Origin: Actinomadura craniellae
GTDB lineage: Bacteria > Actinomycetota > Actinomycetes > Streptosporangiales > Streptosporangiaceae
Direction of reading: 5' to 3'
Assembly (NCBI RefSeq): GCF_003289645.1
Contig: NZ_QLYX01000004.1
Location: 434,001-498,000, forward strand
DNA length: 64,000 nucleotides
Below, in pieces: positions 26,309-35,126 of this stretch (the stretch's first letter is position 1; each line of letters begins with the position of its first letter). The notes below the pieces were generated by a model. The model was not told where the DNA came from. It did no database searches and worked only from the letters and a program-made list of their open reading frames with translations. The position numbers and the translations under genes are program-made.

Positions 26309-27553
26309 TCACGTCACCGGCCTGACGGCGCCGATCAGACCGTTCCGCCAGATGCTGGAGATCCTGACGTGCGCCCCGGTGTAGGGGGCCTCGACCATCT
26401 TGCCCCCGCCGATGTAGATGCCGACGTGGTGGATCGTGTCCGGGTCGCCGGTGTCGTAGGCGAAGAACACCAGGTCACCGGGGCGCAGCATGCCGGTCGG
26501 GACGCGCGGCCCGGCCGTCCACTGGGTGCCCGTCCAGTGGTCGAGGCGGACCCCGACCTTGTCCCAGGCGTACAGCGCGAGCCCGGAGCAGTCGAAGCCC
26601 CTGATGTGCCGGCCGTGCGCGATGCCGTAGCTCGGGCCCGCCGCCGTGCCGCCGCCCCAGGAGTACGGGGTGCCGAGCCAGCGCAGCGCGGCCCGCACGA
26701 CGGTCATGCCGCGGGCCGAGCCGTGCAGCTTGGCCAGTGACCGGCCGCTGCCCGCCGGATCGCGGCGCGCGGCCGCCCGCGCCGCCGCCAGCCGGGCCCG
26801 CCGGGCGGCCGCCAGCCCCTCGGCGCGCCGCCGGGCCAGCGCGGCGGCATGTGCCCGCGCCCCGTACAACTGCCGTTCGAGCTCCCGTTTCTCCTGCTCG
26901 ATCCGCAGGGTCGCGGCGCGCTGCCGGGCCACCGCGGTCTCGGCCGCGCGGCGTGCCCGGTCGGCGCGGGCCGCCGCGGACCGCTGCTCGACCAGCGCGT
27001 TCCACGCGCGGCGGCGGAACAGGTCGGCGACCGTGCGGGCGGCCTCGACGCGGTCGATCATCCCGGCCTGCCGGCGGGCCATGATCTCGACCATGCCGGC
27101 CCGGTCCAGGAAGTGCTGCGGGCCGCCGGGCACGGCCACGCCCCAGGAACTGGTCCCGGTGCCCGTCCGGTAGGCGGACGCGGCGAACGCGGCCATGTCG
27201 GCTCGTTCACGCTCGTACCGCTGCTCGGCCTCGGCGAGCCGGCGCCGCGCGTCCTCGTACGCGCGGCCGGCCCGGGCGAGGTGGACCATCTCGCCGTGGT
27301 AGCGCTCGACCGCCGCCGCGGCCTGCACCGACAGCTGGTCGAGCTCGCCGTCCGCCCGGGCCAGCCGCCCCTTGGCCCGGCCGACCTCCTCGGCCCGCGC
27401 CCGGACCTTGCGCTTTCCCTCGGCGACGTCGCGCGCGCTCGGGACAGGATCGGCGGCGGCGCGCGGTGCGGGCACGCCGAGAACGGTCAGCGCGAGCGCG
27501 GCCCCCATCGACGCCGCGACAGGACGAAGCGATGCTTGTGGGTGCAGTGGCAC
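26309..27553 (-). CDS. Secreted NlpC/P60 peptidoglycan hydrolase with coiled coil
   Basis: A 414-residue secreted protein of the RipA/NlpC type. A signal peptide (about 1-35), a long coiled coil rich in Ala/Arg/Glu (about 40-280) and a C-terminal NlpC/P60 domain. Catalytic Cys322 in GFDCSGLALYAW, with His376 in HHVGIYIGGG and a later polar residue (His395). Such enzymes cut between D-Glu and diaminopimelate in peptide stems during cell separation; the coiled coil probably holds the enzyme inactive until a partner engages it. The GTG at 27553 was chosen for its GGGGAG and because the signal peptide begins there. Confidence 0.9.
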   Translation of the reverse strand: MPLHPQASLRPVAASMGAALALTVLGVPAPRAAADPVPSARDVAEGKRKVRARAEEVGRAKGRLARADGELDQLSVQAAAAVERYHGEMVHLARAGRAYEDARRRLAEAEQRYERERADMAAFAASAYRTGTGTSSWGVAVPGGPQHFLDRAGMVEIMARRQAGMIDRVEAARTVADLFRRRAWNALVEQRSAAARADRARRAAETAVARQRAATLRIEQEKRELERQLYGARAHAAALARRRAEGLAAARRARLAAARAAARRDPAGSGRSLAKLHGSARGMTVVRAALRWLGTPYSWGGGTAAGPSYGIAHGRHIRGFDCSGLALYAWDKVGVRLDHWTGTQWTAGPRVPTGMLRPGDLVFFAYDTGDPDTIHHVGIYIGGGKMVEAPYTGAHVRISSIWRNGLIGAVRPVT

Positions 27554-27657
27554 GATCTCCCCCCTCGATCTGCCGGCACCAGGCAATCGTGACCGAGGGT
27601 AATTCACTCACGCCACTCTGTGAATTTTCGTCACGTGAGTCACAGGAGTGTCGCGAA

Positions 27658-29271
27658 TCAGCCCGCCGAGGGCGAAGCCCCCTGATCGCTGGGTGGGGGC
27701 GGCGTCTCCGGCCCGGGGGCCGGGTCGCTCGGGGGCGGATCGGAGCGCTGCCCGGCCGGTGACGACGGGGTGTCGCGGGTGGGCGTCCCGCCCCCGGACG
27801 GGCGGGTCGGGGTGGGCGCCGGGCCGGACGGCGTGGGCTGCTGGGGGGCGCCGGAGGATCCGGGCCGCCAGGTGACCGTGACGGTGTCACCGCCGGGCCG
27901 GAACGAGATGCACCCCTCCCCCTTCGCCTGGGCGGCCCGGTCGACCCACACCCTGATCGTGACCGACTCGCCCGGAGCGAGCCGCCCGGAGTACCGGTCG
28001 AGCCGGATCGGCCCCTTGGTGCCGGCCCGCCACTCGACCGGCCGGTTGCGCGCGGCGAACGTGACCGAGCCCGCCGGGCCGGTGCCCAGGTCGAGGAAGA
28101 GCGGCGAGACGAGCGACAGCCCGACCTCGGGCAGGTCCGGCGCGGACAGGTGCTCGCGCTCCGGCCGGGGCGGCGGCGAGGGCAGCGCGGTCGGCGGTGC
28201 GGCCGAGGCCCGGGCGCCCAGCGGGAACGTCGCCGAGATCGGCGAGCCCTCCACGACGCCCTTGCCCCGCAGCGCCCGGAAGCCCTCGGGCTGCGGGAGC
28301 GTGCTGGGCCGCGGCGGCGGGTTCCCCGCGGCGATGGGGGCGCCTTCGCGCTCGTCGAAATCGAGCAGGCGCGCCACGCCGCCGGCCGTCAGGCCCAGGA
28401 GCAGGACGGCCGCGGCCGCCCCGACCAGCGCCCGGACGGTGCCCGAACGCCCCGCGGGAGCCGCACCGGATCGCTGCCGGGGGAACCCGTCCGGCCCGAA
28501 GTCGCGGGGCCGGGTAGCGACGCGCAGCCGGTGGTCGGCGTGCGCCGGGTCGGTGATGCCGGCCAGTACCGCCCACTGGACCGTCTCGTCCGGCCACAGC
28601 CGGGGCAGCAGCGCGTACACCTTCGCCGCCGACACCGTCTGCGGCCGGAGCGTCCCGCAGATCGGGCACTGGCCGGCGTGCCGCAGCAGGCGGGCGCGGA
28701 CCTCGGGGCTGAGCGGCCCCCGGTGCCCGTCCAGCGCCTCCTTCCGGCCCGCGCAGCCGGATGGGCCCTGCCGGGTGAGGAGCTCCGCGGTGAGCGCGGC
28801 GGCCAGTTCGACGCGGGCGGCGGCCAGGAGGGCGCGGGCGTCCCTGGCCGGCCGGCCGAGCACCGTGCCGAGCTCGGCCTCCGGCAGCCCGTGCCGCAGC
28901 CGCAGCTCCAGGATCTCGCGGCTGGGCCGCGGCAGCCCGGCGACCGCGTGCCAGGCCATGATGCGCCGGGCGCTGTCGGCCCGCCCCGGGTCGGCGAGCG
29001 TGACGTCCGGCTGGTCGGCGGGCTCGTGCCGCGCGCACTCCAGCCGGGCCAGCGCGTACAGCCAGGAACGCAGCCGGGCAGGGTCGCGCAGGCGGCCGAT
29101 GTGCGCCTCGGCCGCGATGAGGGTGTCGCGCAGCGCCACGTGGGCGGCCTCGCGCCCGCGCAGCAGGAACCAGCAGTACGCGTACAGACCGTCGGCGTAA
29201 CCGGCGTACAGCGCCGCGGGTGCGCCGGGGTCCCGGGACCGGAGGGCTTCGACCAGGGCGTCGTCGCTCAT
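27658..29271 (-). CDS. Sigma-70-like protein fused to zinc-finger, transmembrane and extracytoplasmic domains
   Basis: A 537-residue multi-domain protein. Residues 1-160 resemble an ECF sigma factor: region 2 around LYAYCWFLLRGREAAHVALR with LRSWLYALARLECARHE, region 4 around LPRPSREILELRLRHGLPEA. Residues 198-205 have HxxxCxxC, as in zinc-binding anti-sigma factors. One transmembrane helix (279-300) is followed by an outer beta-rich domain and a Pro/Ser/Thr tail. Sigma region 2 lacks the typical DDLxQETF core, so promoter recognition is uncertain. The layout implies a membrane-tethered regulator, perhaps freed by proteolysis (inference). ATG at 29271; it is divergent from the MerR gene. Confidence 0.75.
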   Translation of the reverse strand: MSDDALVEALRSRDPGAPAALYAGYADGLYAYCWFLLRGREAAHVALRDTLIAAEAHIGRLRDPARLRSWLYALARLECARHEPADQPDVTLADPGRADSARRIMAWHAVAGLPRPSREILELRLRHGLPEAELGTVLGRPARDARALLAAARVELAAALTAELLTRQGPSGCAGRKEALDGHRGPLSPEVRARLLRHAGQCPICGTLRPQTVSAAKVYALLPRLWPDETVQWAVLAGITDPAHADHRLRVATRPRDFGPDGFPRQRSGAAPAGRSGTVRALVGAAAAVLLLGLTAGGVARLLDFDEREGAPIAAGNPPPRPSTLPQPEGFRALRGKGVVEGSPISATFPLGARASAAPPTALPSPPPRPEREHLSAPDLPEVGLSLVSPLFLDLGTGPAGSVTFAARNRPVEWRAGTKGPIRLDRYSGRLAPGESVTIRVWVDRAAQAKGEGCISFRPGGDTVTVTWRPGSSGAPQQPTPSGPAPTPTRPSGGGTPTRDTPSSPAGQRSDPPPSDPAPGPETPPPPSDQGASPSAG

Positions 29272-29518
29272 GCCTAAAAGTTAGAGCCTTTCTGGACGCA
29301 CTTCCTCGAAATTCGAGGTTTTGTTGAGCAGTCATAAGAAAAGAGTTTCATACATCCGGAACAGTCACGGTTCGCACCTTTTTCACCATTTGATTAACTT
29401 GCTCCACCTCTGTTCAGAGCAGCGAATCTTACTTTCCGTAGCCATCTGATCATTTCTCCTCGCACATCGGCCGGACCGGCGAATTCGCCGGAGAGAGCGG
29501 TTCAGGGAAAGATCCATA

Positions 29519-29544
29519 TTGACACTGCAACGATTACAGTGACA
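29519..29544 (+). promoter_or_regulatory. Putative MerR operator and promoter
   Basis: TTGACA at 29519-29524 overlaps an inverted repeat TGACACTG (29520-29527) / CAGTGACA (29537-29544), 7 of 8 bases matching. The site lies only 10 bases from the GTG start of the MerR gene and is set in an AT-rich 283-bp divergent region with no gene. Autoregulation is inferred. Confidence 0.5.
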
Positions 29545-29554
29545 TCATGGCAGC

Positions 29555-30142
29555 GTGGAGAGCGAGACCTGGACGATCACCGAGCTGGCCGAGCGGGCCG
29601 GCGCGGTACTGGCCGACGAGCCGGCCGAGGTGAACGGCCGGGTGCGCGACCTGCCGAATGAGCGGCTGATCCGCTGGTACACCACGATCGGGCTGGTCGA
29701 TCCACCCCTGGGGCGGCGCGGCCGGGTGGCCCTCTACGGGCGGCGGCACCTGCTGCAACTGGTGGCGATCAAACGGCGGCAGGCCGCCGGCCGCAGCATC
29801 GCCGAGATCCAGCTCGAACTGGCCGGCGCGCCCGACACCGCGCTCGGCGAGATCGCCGGGCTGCCCGGGCCCGGTTCCGAAGAGCGCGACGACCGGTTCT
29901 GGGCCGCCCGCCCGGCGGCCGACATCGCCTTCCGCCCGGCCGTCGTGGCGGAGGTGACGGCACCGGTCACGGTGCCCGCCCTCCGGCTCGCCCCCGGGGT
30001 GACGCTGGTACTGGACGGCCTCGCGCTCACCCCCACCGACCTCGCCGCGATCGGGGCCGCGGCCCGGCCGCTGATCGACGCGCTGCTCGACCGCGGCCTG
30101 ATCCCCCACTCCGCCGACGACGTGCCCGGGAGGCATCCGTGA
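29555..30142 (+). CDS. MerR-family regulator
   Basis: A 195-residue protein. Residues 6-80 form a MerR winged HTH (WTITELAERAGAVLA, RLIRWYTTIGLVDPP, RRHLLQLVAIKRRQAAGRSI). The C-terminal half has no Cys metal site and ends in a helical segment. GTG start at 29555, without a clear ribosome binding site, so the message may be leaderless. Its TGA overlaps the GTG of the VIT/vWA gene, a pairing seen in other actinobacteria. It probably controls itself and that partner through the inverted repeat just upstream. Confidence 0.85.
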   Translation: MESETWTITELAERAGAVLADEPAEVNGRVRDLPNERLIRWYTTIGLVDPPLGRRGRVALYGRRHLLQLVAIKRRQAAGRSIAEIQLELAGAPDTALGEIAGLPGPGSEERDDRFWAARPAADIAFRPAVVAEVTAPVTVPALRLAPGVTLVLDGLALTPTDLAAIGAAARPLIDALLDRGLIPHSADDVPGRHP

Positions 30143-32727
30143 CCGTCCCCATCGCCCCGATCACCGACGACGTGCCGCCGATGCCCGACGCGGGGTTCGG
30201 CGCGCTGCACACCGAGCGCGGCAACCTGCCGCTCGACAGCGTCGACGTCCGCGCCACCGTCACCGGCCTGGCCGCCGGAGTCGAGGTCACGCAGGGCTTC
30301 CGCAACCCCTTCGACGTGCCGCTGGAGGCCACCTACGTCTTCCCGCTGCCCGACCGGGCGGCCGTCACCGCACTGCGCCTGGAGGCCGCCGACCGGGTCG
30401 TCGACGGCACGCTCAAGGAGCGTGGCGAGGCGCGCGCCGAGTACACCGCCGCGATCGCGGCCGGGCAGCGGGCCGCCATCGCCGAGGAGGACCGGCCCGA
30501 CGTCTTCACCATGCGGGTGGGCAACATCCTGCCCGGCGAGCGGGTCACCGTGCGCCTCGGGCTCGACCAGCCGCTGCCCTACGAGGACGGCTCGGCGACC
30601 TTCCGCTTCCCGCTGGTGGTGGCCCCTCGCTACGTCCCCGGCACCCCGCTGCCGGGCGGGGCGGCGGGCGACGGCGTCGTCGCCGACACCGACGCCGTTC
30701 CCGACGCCTCCCGCATCAGCCCGCCGGTGCTGCTCCCCGGCTTCCCCAACCCCGTCCGGCTGTCGCTGTCGGTCGAGATCGACCCGGCGGGCCTGCCGCT
30801 GGCCGGAACGCGCTCCAGCCTGCATCTGGTGACCGCCGACTCCGGCGGTGGCCGGACGACGCTGCGGTTGCAGCCCGGCGAGCGGCTCGACCGTGACTTC
30901 ATCCTCCGGATCGACTTCGGCGCACCCGAGGAGACCGTGGCCCTGGCCCTGCTACCGGACGAATCCCCGGCCGGCGACGGTGCCGACGGGAACACGACCG
31001 AAGGCACCTTCACGCTCACCGTGCTGCCCGGGGCCGAGGCGGCCGCGCCGCGCCCGCGCGACGTGGTGCTGCTGCTCGACCGCTCCGGCAGCATGGGCGG
31101 CTGGAAGATGATCGCCGCCCGCCGCGCCGCCGCGCGGATCGTCGACACCCTGACCTCCGCCGACCGGCTCGCGGTGTTCTCCTTCGACCATGTGGTCGAG
31201 CGCCCTCGCGAGCTGGGCGGCGGCCTGGTCGAGGCGACCGACCGCAACCGGTTCCGGGCGGTGGAACACCTGGCCGCGCTGACGGCCCGTGGCGGCACCG
31301 TGCTGCTGGAGCCGCTCCAGCAGGCGGTGGGGCTGCTCGGCGACTCGCCCGGCCGCGACCGGGTGCTAGTGCTCATCACCGACGGGCAGGTCGGCAACGA
31401 AGACCAGATCCTGGCAGCCATCGAGCCCGCGCTGGGCGGCGTCCGTATCCATGCGGTCGGCATCGACCGGGCGGTCAACGCGGGCTTCCTCGGCCGGCTC
31501 GCCTCGATCGGCCGGGGCCGGTTCGAGCTGGTCGAGTCCGAAGACCGGCTCGACCAGGCGATGGAGCACATCCACGACCGAATCGGCGCGCCGCTGGTCA
31601 CCGACCTGTCCCTCGACTGGTCCGGAATGCAGGTGCTCGACGAGACCGTGGAGCCGAACCGGCTGAACGCCCTCTTCCCCGGAGTCCCCCTGGTGATCTC
31701 CGGCCGCTACCGGGGCGGTACCGGCGGCGCCCGGGTCTCCGTCCGCGGCCGCACCGCCGACGGCACCCCCTGGGAGTGCCGTTCCGGGAACCCCGCACCC
31801 GGCTCGGCCTCCGCCGGGCGGCTCTGGGCCCGGGCGCACCTGCGCGAACTCGAAGACCGGTACGCGATCGGTGGCGGGCCCGACCTGGAGCGGCAGATCG
31901 TCGACATCTCGCTGCGGTTCGGCGTGCTGTGCCGGTTCACCGCCTTCGTGGCGGTCGACAGCCGGGTGGTCACCGACGGAACCGGCCCGCACCAGGTGAT
32001 CCAGCCGGTCGAGTACCCCTCCGGCTGGGCCGGGCCCGAGAGCGCCGGCGCCATGCCGATGGCCGTTCCCGCCTCCTACGGCGGGGCGATGCCCATGAGC
32101 CAGTCCGGCGGCCCGCCCCCGGTCCCCGCCGGAATACCGCCCATTCCTCCCATGCCCGCTCCGGGTGGAATGCCGCCTACCCCCGCCATGCCCGCTCCGG
32201 CCGGCCCCCCGCCCGCCATGGCGCCGCCCCCTATGGCGCCCCCGGCTCCCGGCGGCCCACCGCCTCGTTCCCGCCCCGGCGGCGGGGGCTCCCGGAGCCG
32301 CCGTGCCGCGGAGCAGGCACCCGCGCTCGGCGGCACCGCGCCGCCTCCGCAGTCCGGAGGCGTCCCCGCCGGGCCCTCACCCCAGGAGCGCGCACTCGCC
32401 GAGATCCACCGACGGCTGCGCGACGAACTCGACCGGCTGGCCGAGTCCACGTCAGCGAGCGTCGGCGAACGCTGGCGTGAACTGTCCGACCTGCGCACCC
32501 GCCTCACCGCAATGGTCACCGAACTGGCCGGCGCGGGCGTGCCCGCCGAGCGATACGCCCCCCTCACCGCCCTCGCAGCGGAACTGGCGGTCGCCGACGA
32601 CAACGCCCGCTGGGCCACCGACCTCCCCGCCCTGTGGAGCCGTACCACCCGGGTCCTCACCGACTTCACGAACCCCTCGCCAGAGCAGCCCCCCGCTTTG
32701 CAGCCCTTCTGGAAGCGCCGCCCCTGA
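30139..32727 (+). CDS. VIT and von Willebrand factor A domain protein
   Basis: An 862-residue protein with a VIT domain (about 10-130; VTQGFRNPFDVPLEATYVFP, LPDRAAVTALRL), a linker, and a vWA domain with the metal site DRSGSMG (D314). A Pro/Gly/Met-rich segment follows (about 640-740; MPAPGGMPPTPAMPAPAG), then a helical C-terminal part. No signal peptide is present, so it is cytosolic. VIT/vWA proteins in eukaryotes include inter-alpha-trypsin inhibitor heavy chains; bacterial ones are poorly known. It is translationally coupled to the MerR regulator (GTGA), which suggests the regulator senses something linked to this protein. Confidence 0.87.
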   Translation: MTVPIAPITDDVPPMPDAGFGALHTERGNLPLDSVDVRATVTGLAAGVEVTQGFRNPFDVPLEATYVFPLPDRAAVTALRLEAADRVVDGTLKERGEARAEYTAAIAAGQRAAIAEEDRPDVFTMRVGNILPGERVTVRLGLDQPLPYEDGSATFRFPLVVAPRYVPGTPLPGGAAGDGVVADTDAVPDASRISPPVLLPGFPNPVRLSLSVEIDPAGLPLAGTRSSLHLVTADSGGGRTTLRLQPGERLDRDFILRIDFGAPEETVALALLPDESPAGDGADGNTTEGTFTLTVLPGAEAAAPRPRDVVLLLDRSGSMGGWKMIAARRAAARIVDTLTSADRLAVFSFDHVVERPRELGGGLVEATDRNRFRAVEHLAALTARGGTVLLEPLQQAVGLLGDSPGRDRVLVLITDGQVGNEDQILAAIEPALGGVRIHAVGIDRAVNAGFLGRLASIGRGRFELVESEDRLDQAMEHIHDRIGAPLVTDLSLDWSGMQVLDETVEPNRLNALFPGVPLVISGRYRGGTGGARVSVRGRTADGTPWECRSGNPAPGSASAGRLWARAHLRELEDRYAIGGGPDLERQIVDISLRFGVLCRFTAFVAVDSRVVTDGTGPHQVIQPVEYPSGWAGPESAGAMPMAVPASYGGAMPMSQSGGPPPVPAGIPPIPPMPAPGGMPPTPAMPAPAGPPPAMAPPPMAPPAPGGPPPRSRPGGGGSRSRRAAEQAPALGGTAPPPQSGGVPAGPSPQERALAEIHRRLRDELDRLAESTSASVGERWRELSDLRTRLTAMVTELAGAGVPAERYAPLTALAAELAVADDNARWATDLPALWSRTTRVLTDFTNPSPEQPPALQPFWKRRP

Positions 32728-32969
32728 CCAGGAGAGGTAGCACAACCAGAAGAAGTAGCCCTGGCTGGACGCAACCCGTGTTGGCCGGTGGTGCCCGGGC
32801 CCGGTCCTCCAGCGGTCACGGCGCCCTCGGCCGGCGGCAAGCACGACCATGCCGCAGCAACCCGTCCCGTTCGGTCTGTGGGCGACCGGCTTATGCGGAG
32901 CCTGATATGGCAATTCAGCTCAGTCGGTCACTGTCATTAACAGCGCTGTTGCGCTCCGGCGGGTCGAGT

Positions 32970-33383
32970 TCAGTTGAAGATCCTGATCCGATCATCCGCA
33001 CCGTCGCGGAAGTCGGCATGTGAGCGGTACTTGACCTGTGGTTCCCGCACTCCGAGAACAAGTCGCTTGGCTGTCTCCATGGGGGCGGGCAGCAACCCGC
33101 CGCCAAGGTGGGACGGGTTCCCCAGCCTGGTGCGTTCTCCCTGGCGACCGGCGACGAAGATGCCGGTGCGCGCCCCGCTCTCCTCATCCCACACCACCGC
33201 CTGGAGGGGTTGGCCGGGACGGCGGTACAGGATGGTGGCGTCACGGGGGCCGCTCGGGTCCATCCACCCGGCCGGAACCTCGAAGCCGTGGCCGAGCAGG
33301 GCTTCCACCAGCGCTGCGACATAGGGCCGAGGGAGGTTCACCCAAGGGTCTGGATGCGGTTGTAGGCGGCTGCTGTGGCGCAC
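32970..33383 (-). CDS. DUF6292-like conserved protein
   Basis: A 137-residue soluble protein. PRPYVAALVEALLGHG, AVVWDEESGARTG and LGGGLLPAPMETAKRLV resemble the actinomycete family DUF6292 (recalled, not searched), which often sits next to XRE regulators or in mobile regions. GTG start at 33383 with GGGGAAG upstream. Function unknown. It is convergent with the VIT/vWA gene; 240 bp without any visible gene separate them. Confidence 0.65.
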   Translation of the reverse strand: MRHSSRLQPHPDPWVNLPRPYVAALVEALLGHGFEVPAGWMDPSGPRDATILYRRPGQPLQAVVWDEESGARTGIFVAGRQGERTRLGNPSHLGGGLLPAPMETAKRLVLGVREPQVKYRSHADFRDGADDRIRIFN

Positions 33384-33578
33384 GACTACTTCCCCTTTCT
33401 GCAGGCAGCGAAAGCATTATGCATCGAAAGGGTCAACCTCGTCCATTTTTAAAATGCGTCGAGTGACACATTTATCTTGTTGTTCATGCGCCTACCAGGC
33501 ATTCCTCCTCTCGCCCTGTGATCGGTGAGGCTGCAGTGGCGAATGGGAATTCACCTCTCACAGGTGTTCCCGGCGATG

Positions 33579-33622
33579 TGTGAGATCACCGGCCACGGTC
33601 GGCCGTGGCCGGTGATCTCACA
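33579..33622. terminator. Perfect 20-bp hairpin after the small membrane protein
   Basis: A 20-bp perfect stem (33579-33598 with 33603-33622) with a TCGG tetraloop lies 18 bases past the stop of the gene at 33640-33867. Long for a terminator, but its place suits that role. Confidence 0.75.
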
Positions 33623-33639
33623 GCCCCCGTCCAGGTGGG

Positions 33640-33867
33640 TTAGGCGAGCCGCCCGTCGGCCTCCTGGTCGGGCTCCTCCAGCACCGGCCTTGGGCTGCGC
33701 ACGTAGAGGTGGACGGCGCGACGGGCGAGGTTCCGGGACAGCGTGCCGGCCGACCGGTGGAACTTGTCACCATGACTAGCGAGCACGAACTGCGCGAGGA
33801 ACACCAGGAAGAGCAGGAAGACGAGGACGGCGAATGAGATGACGGTGAGGGCGAGCAGAGAGCCCAT
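33640..33867 (-). CDS. Small single-span membrane protein
   Basis: A 75-residue protein with one hydrophobic helix (about 4-29; ALTVISFAVLVFLLFLVFLA) and a basic cytoplasmic tail containing RSAGTLSRNLARRAVHLYVR. AAGGAG lies before the ATG at 33867 and a strong hairpin follows the gene, so it is a real transcription unit. No family is recognised. Confidence 0.65.
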   Translation of the reverse strand: MGSLLALTVISFAVLVFLLFLVFLAQFVLASHGDKFHRSAGTLSRNLARRAVHLYVRSPRPVLEEPDQEADGRLA

Positions 33868-34195
33868 CGGGACTCCTTGGCGTCCGGCCGGCGAACGGCC
33901 GCTGGTCTCTTACACGACTGGCACGGTGGCGCGATCAGGCATCTTGGCTACTTGACCTGCCCCTTTGGCTAGCACCATCCCCACTGTCTGGAACTTCGCC
34001 TCATCCAGTCCGGCGGCCTTACCGGCCTTTGGATCATCCGATTCATACCAACGTTTCGATGTCCCATACATACCCACCCTTAGACTGATAAACACGACAA
34101 GTGCCGGTTCTTTCCCTAGACCCGGTTGCACAGAACTGATGTCAGGGCCGGATGTGTGGTACGTACGACATGGCCGCGCACGAGAGGAGACGGCG
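33868..34195 (+). promoter_or_regulatory. Upstream region and likely operator of the GntR gene
   Basis: About 330 bp with no supported gene. At 34155-34170 lies a 16-bp near-palindrome, TGTGGTACGTACGACA (14 of 16 bases symmetric), 25 bases before the GntR start, in the size and form of GntR/HutC operators. AGGAGA before the ATG is the ribosome binding site. Confidence 0.55.
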
Positions 34196-35005
34196 ATGGC
34201 TCCATCGCGCTTCCGGCAGATCGCCGAGGAGCTCACCCGCCGGATCGACAGTGGCGAGTTCCCGGAGGGGGCACAACTCCCCACCGAGGTCGAGCTGATG
34301 AACGAGTACAGCGCGTCTCGCAACACCATCCGAGACGCGGTCAAGCTACTCATCGGCCGGGGCAAGGTAGCGACATCTCCCGGACGGGGAACGTTCGTAC
34401 TCAAGGAGGTCGAGCCTTTCGCGCTCACCTTGTCCGCGGTCAGCCCTGGCAGCCCGGGCGGCGGCGAGGGCGACATGTACCGGTTTGAGGCACAACTGCA
34501 GGGGCGGGAGGCCAAATCCGACAGTCCCAGAGTGGAAATCCAGCGTGCCTCTCCGGAGGTCGCGGAAGCGCTCGACATGGCCCCTGGCGGCAGAGTGGTC
34601 AGCCGCCATCAGGAACGCCGCATCGACGGCCGCCCCTGGTCTCTGCAGACGAGCTTCTACCCGATGACCTTCGTGGGCCAGGGCGCCGATCGGCTGATCG
34701 ATGCCGAGGACATCGAGGAAGGGGTCATCAGCTATCTCCGCACGACCCTTGACATCGAGCAGGTGGGCTATCGAGACAAGATCACCGCCCGAGTGCCCAC
34801 CCAAGCCGAGGCCAACTTCTTCAACCTGCCGGATAGCGGCAGCGTCGTCATCGTGACGGACCGCATCGCCTACGACCGCGACAAAAAGCCCATTCGACTT
34901 ACTAATACCGTTTACCCGGCAGACCGCAACCATCTTTACATCGAGGTAGGAGACGTCCCCACGGCCCCGCATATCCGGAACAGCGAGCATTTTACGGACA
35001 AGTAG
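34196..35005 (+). CDS. GntR-family regulator with UTRA domain (HutC subfamily)
   Basis: A 269-residue regulator. Residues 4-70 form the winged HTH (RFRQIAEELTRRIDSGEFPE, LMNEYSASRNTIRDAVKLL, RGTFVL), and residues about 95-255 the UTRA effector domain (VVSRHQERRIDGRPW, VIVTDRIAYDRDKKPI, LYIEVGDVP). The ATG at 34196 follows AGGAGA; the longer frame upstream would cross the operator-like palindrome. Base composition is less GC-rich than the core genes, which hints at acquisition by transfer. A GNAT gene follows 120 bp downstream on the same strand, a common actinomycete pairing. The ligand is unknown. Confidence 0.88.
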   Translation: MAPSRFRQIAEELTRRIDSGEFPEGAQLPTEVELMNEYSASRNTIRDAVKLLIGRGKVATSPGRGTFVLKEVEPFALTLSAVSPGSPGGGEGDMYRFEAQLQGREAKSDSPRVEIQRASPEVAEALDMAPGGRVVSRHQERRIDGRPWSLQTSFYPMTFVGQGADRLIDAEDIEEGVISYLRTTLDIEQVGYRDKITARVPTQAEANFFNLPDSGSVVIVTDRIAYDRDKKPIRLTNTVYPADRNHLYIEVGDVPTAPHIRNSEHFTDK

Positions 35006-35126
35006 GGGCGGCGGACTTCCCGGCCCCGCCATGGTCTACCATCCCAAGGTCTACGGTCCCATTCGACGTGGGCACCGCCCTTACCTAGACAATGCGGTCA
35101 AGGGGCATTCCGCACTCCACGGAGCA

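Noticed and set aside
27554-27657. A c-di-AMP (ydaO-type) riboswitch before the NlpC/P60 gene
   Set aside because: Such switches are known before cell-wall hydrolase genes in actinomycetes, but the gap here is only about 100 bases and shows none of the expected conserved loops.
33910-34578. A reverse-strand gene across the GntR start
   Set aside because: It crosses the GntR HTH coding region and operator-like site and shows shadow composition.
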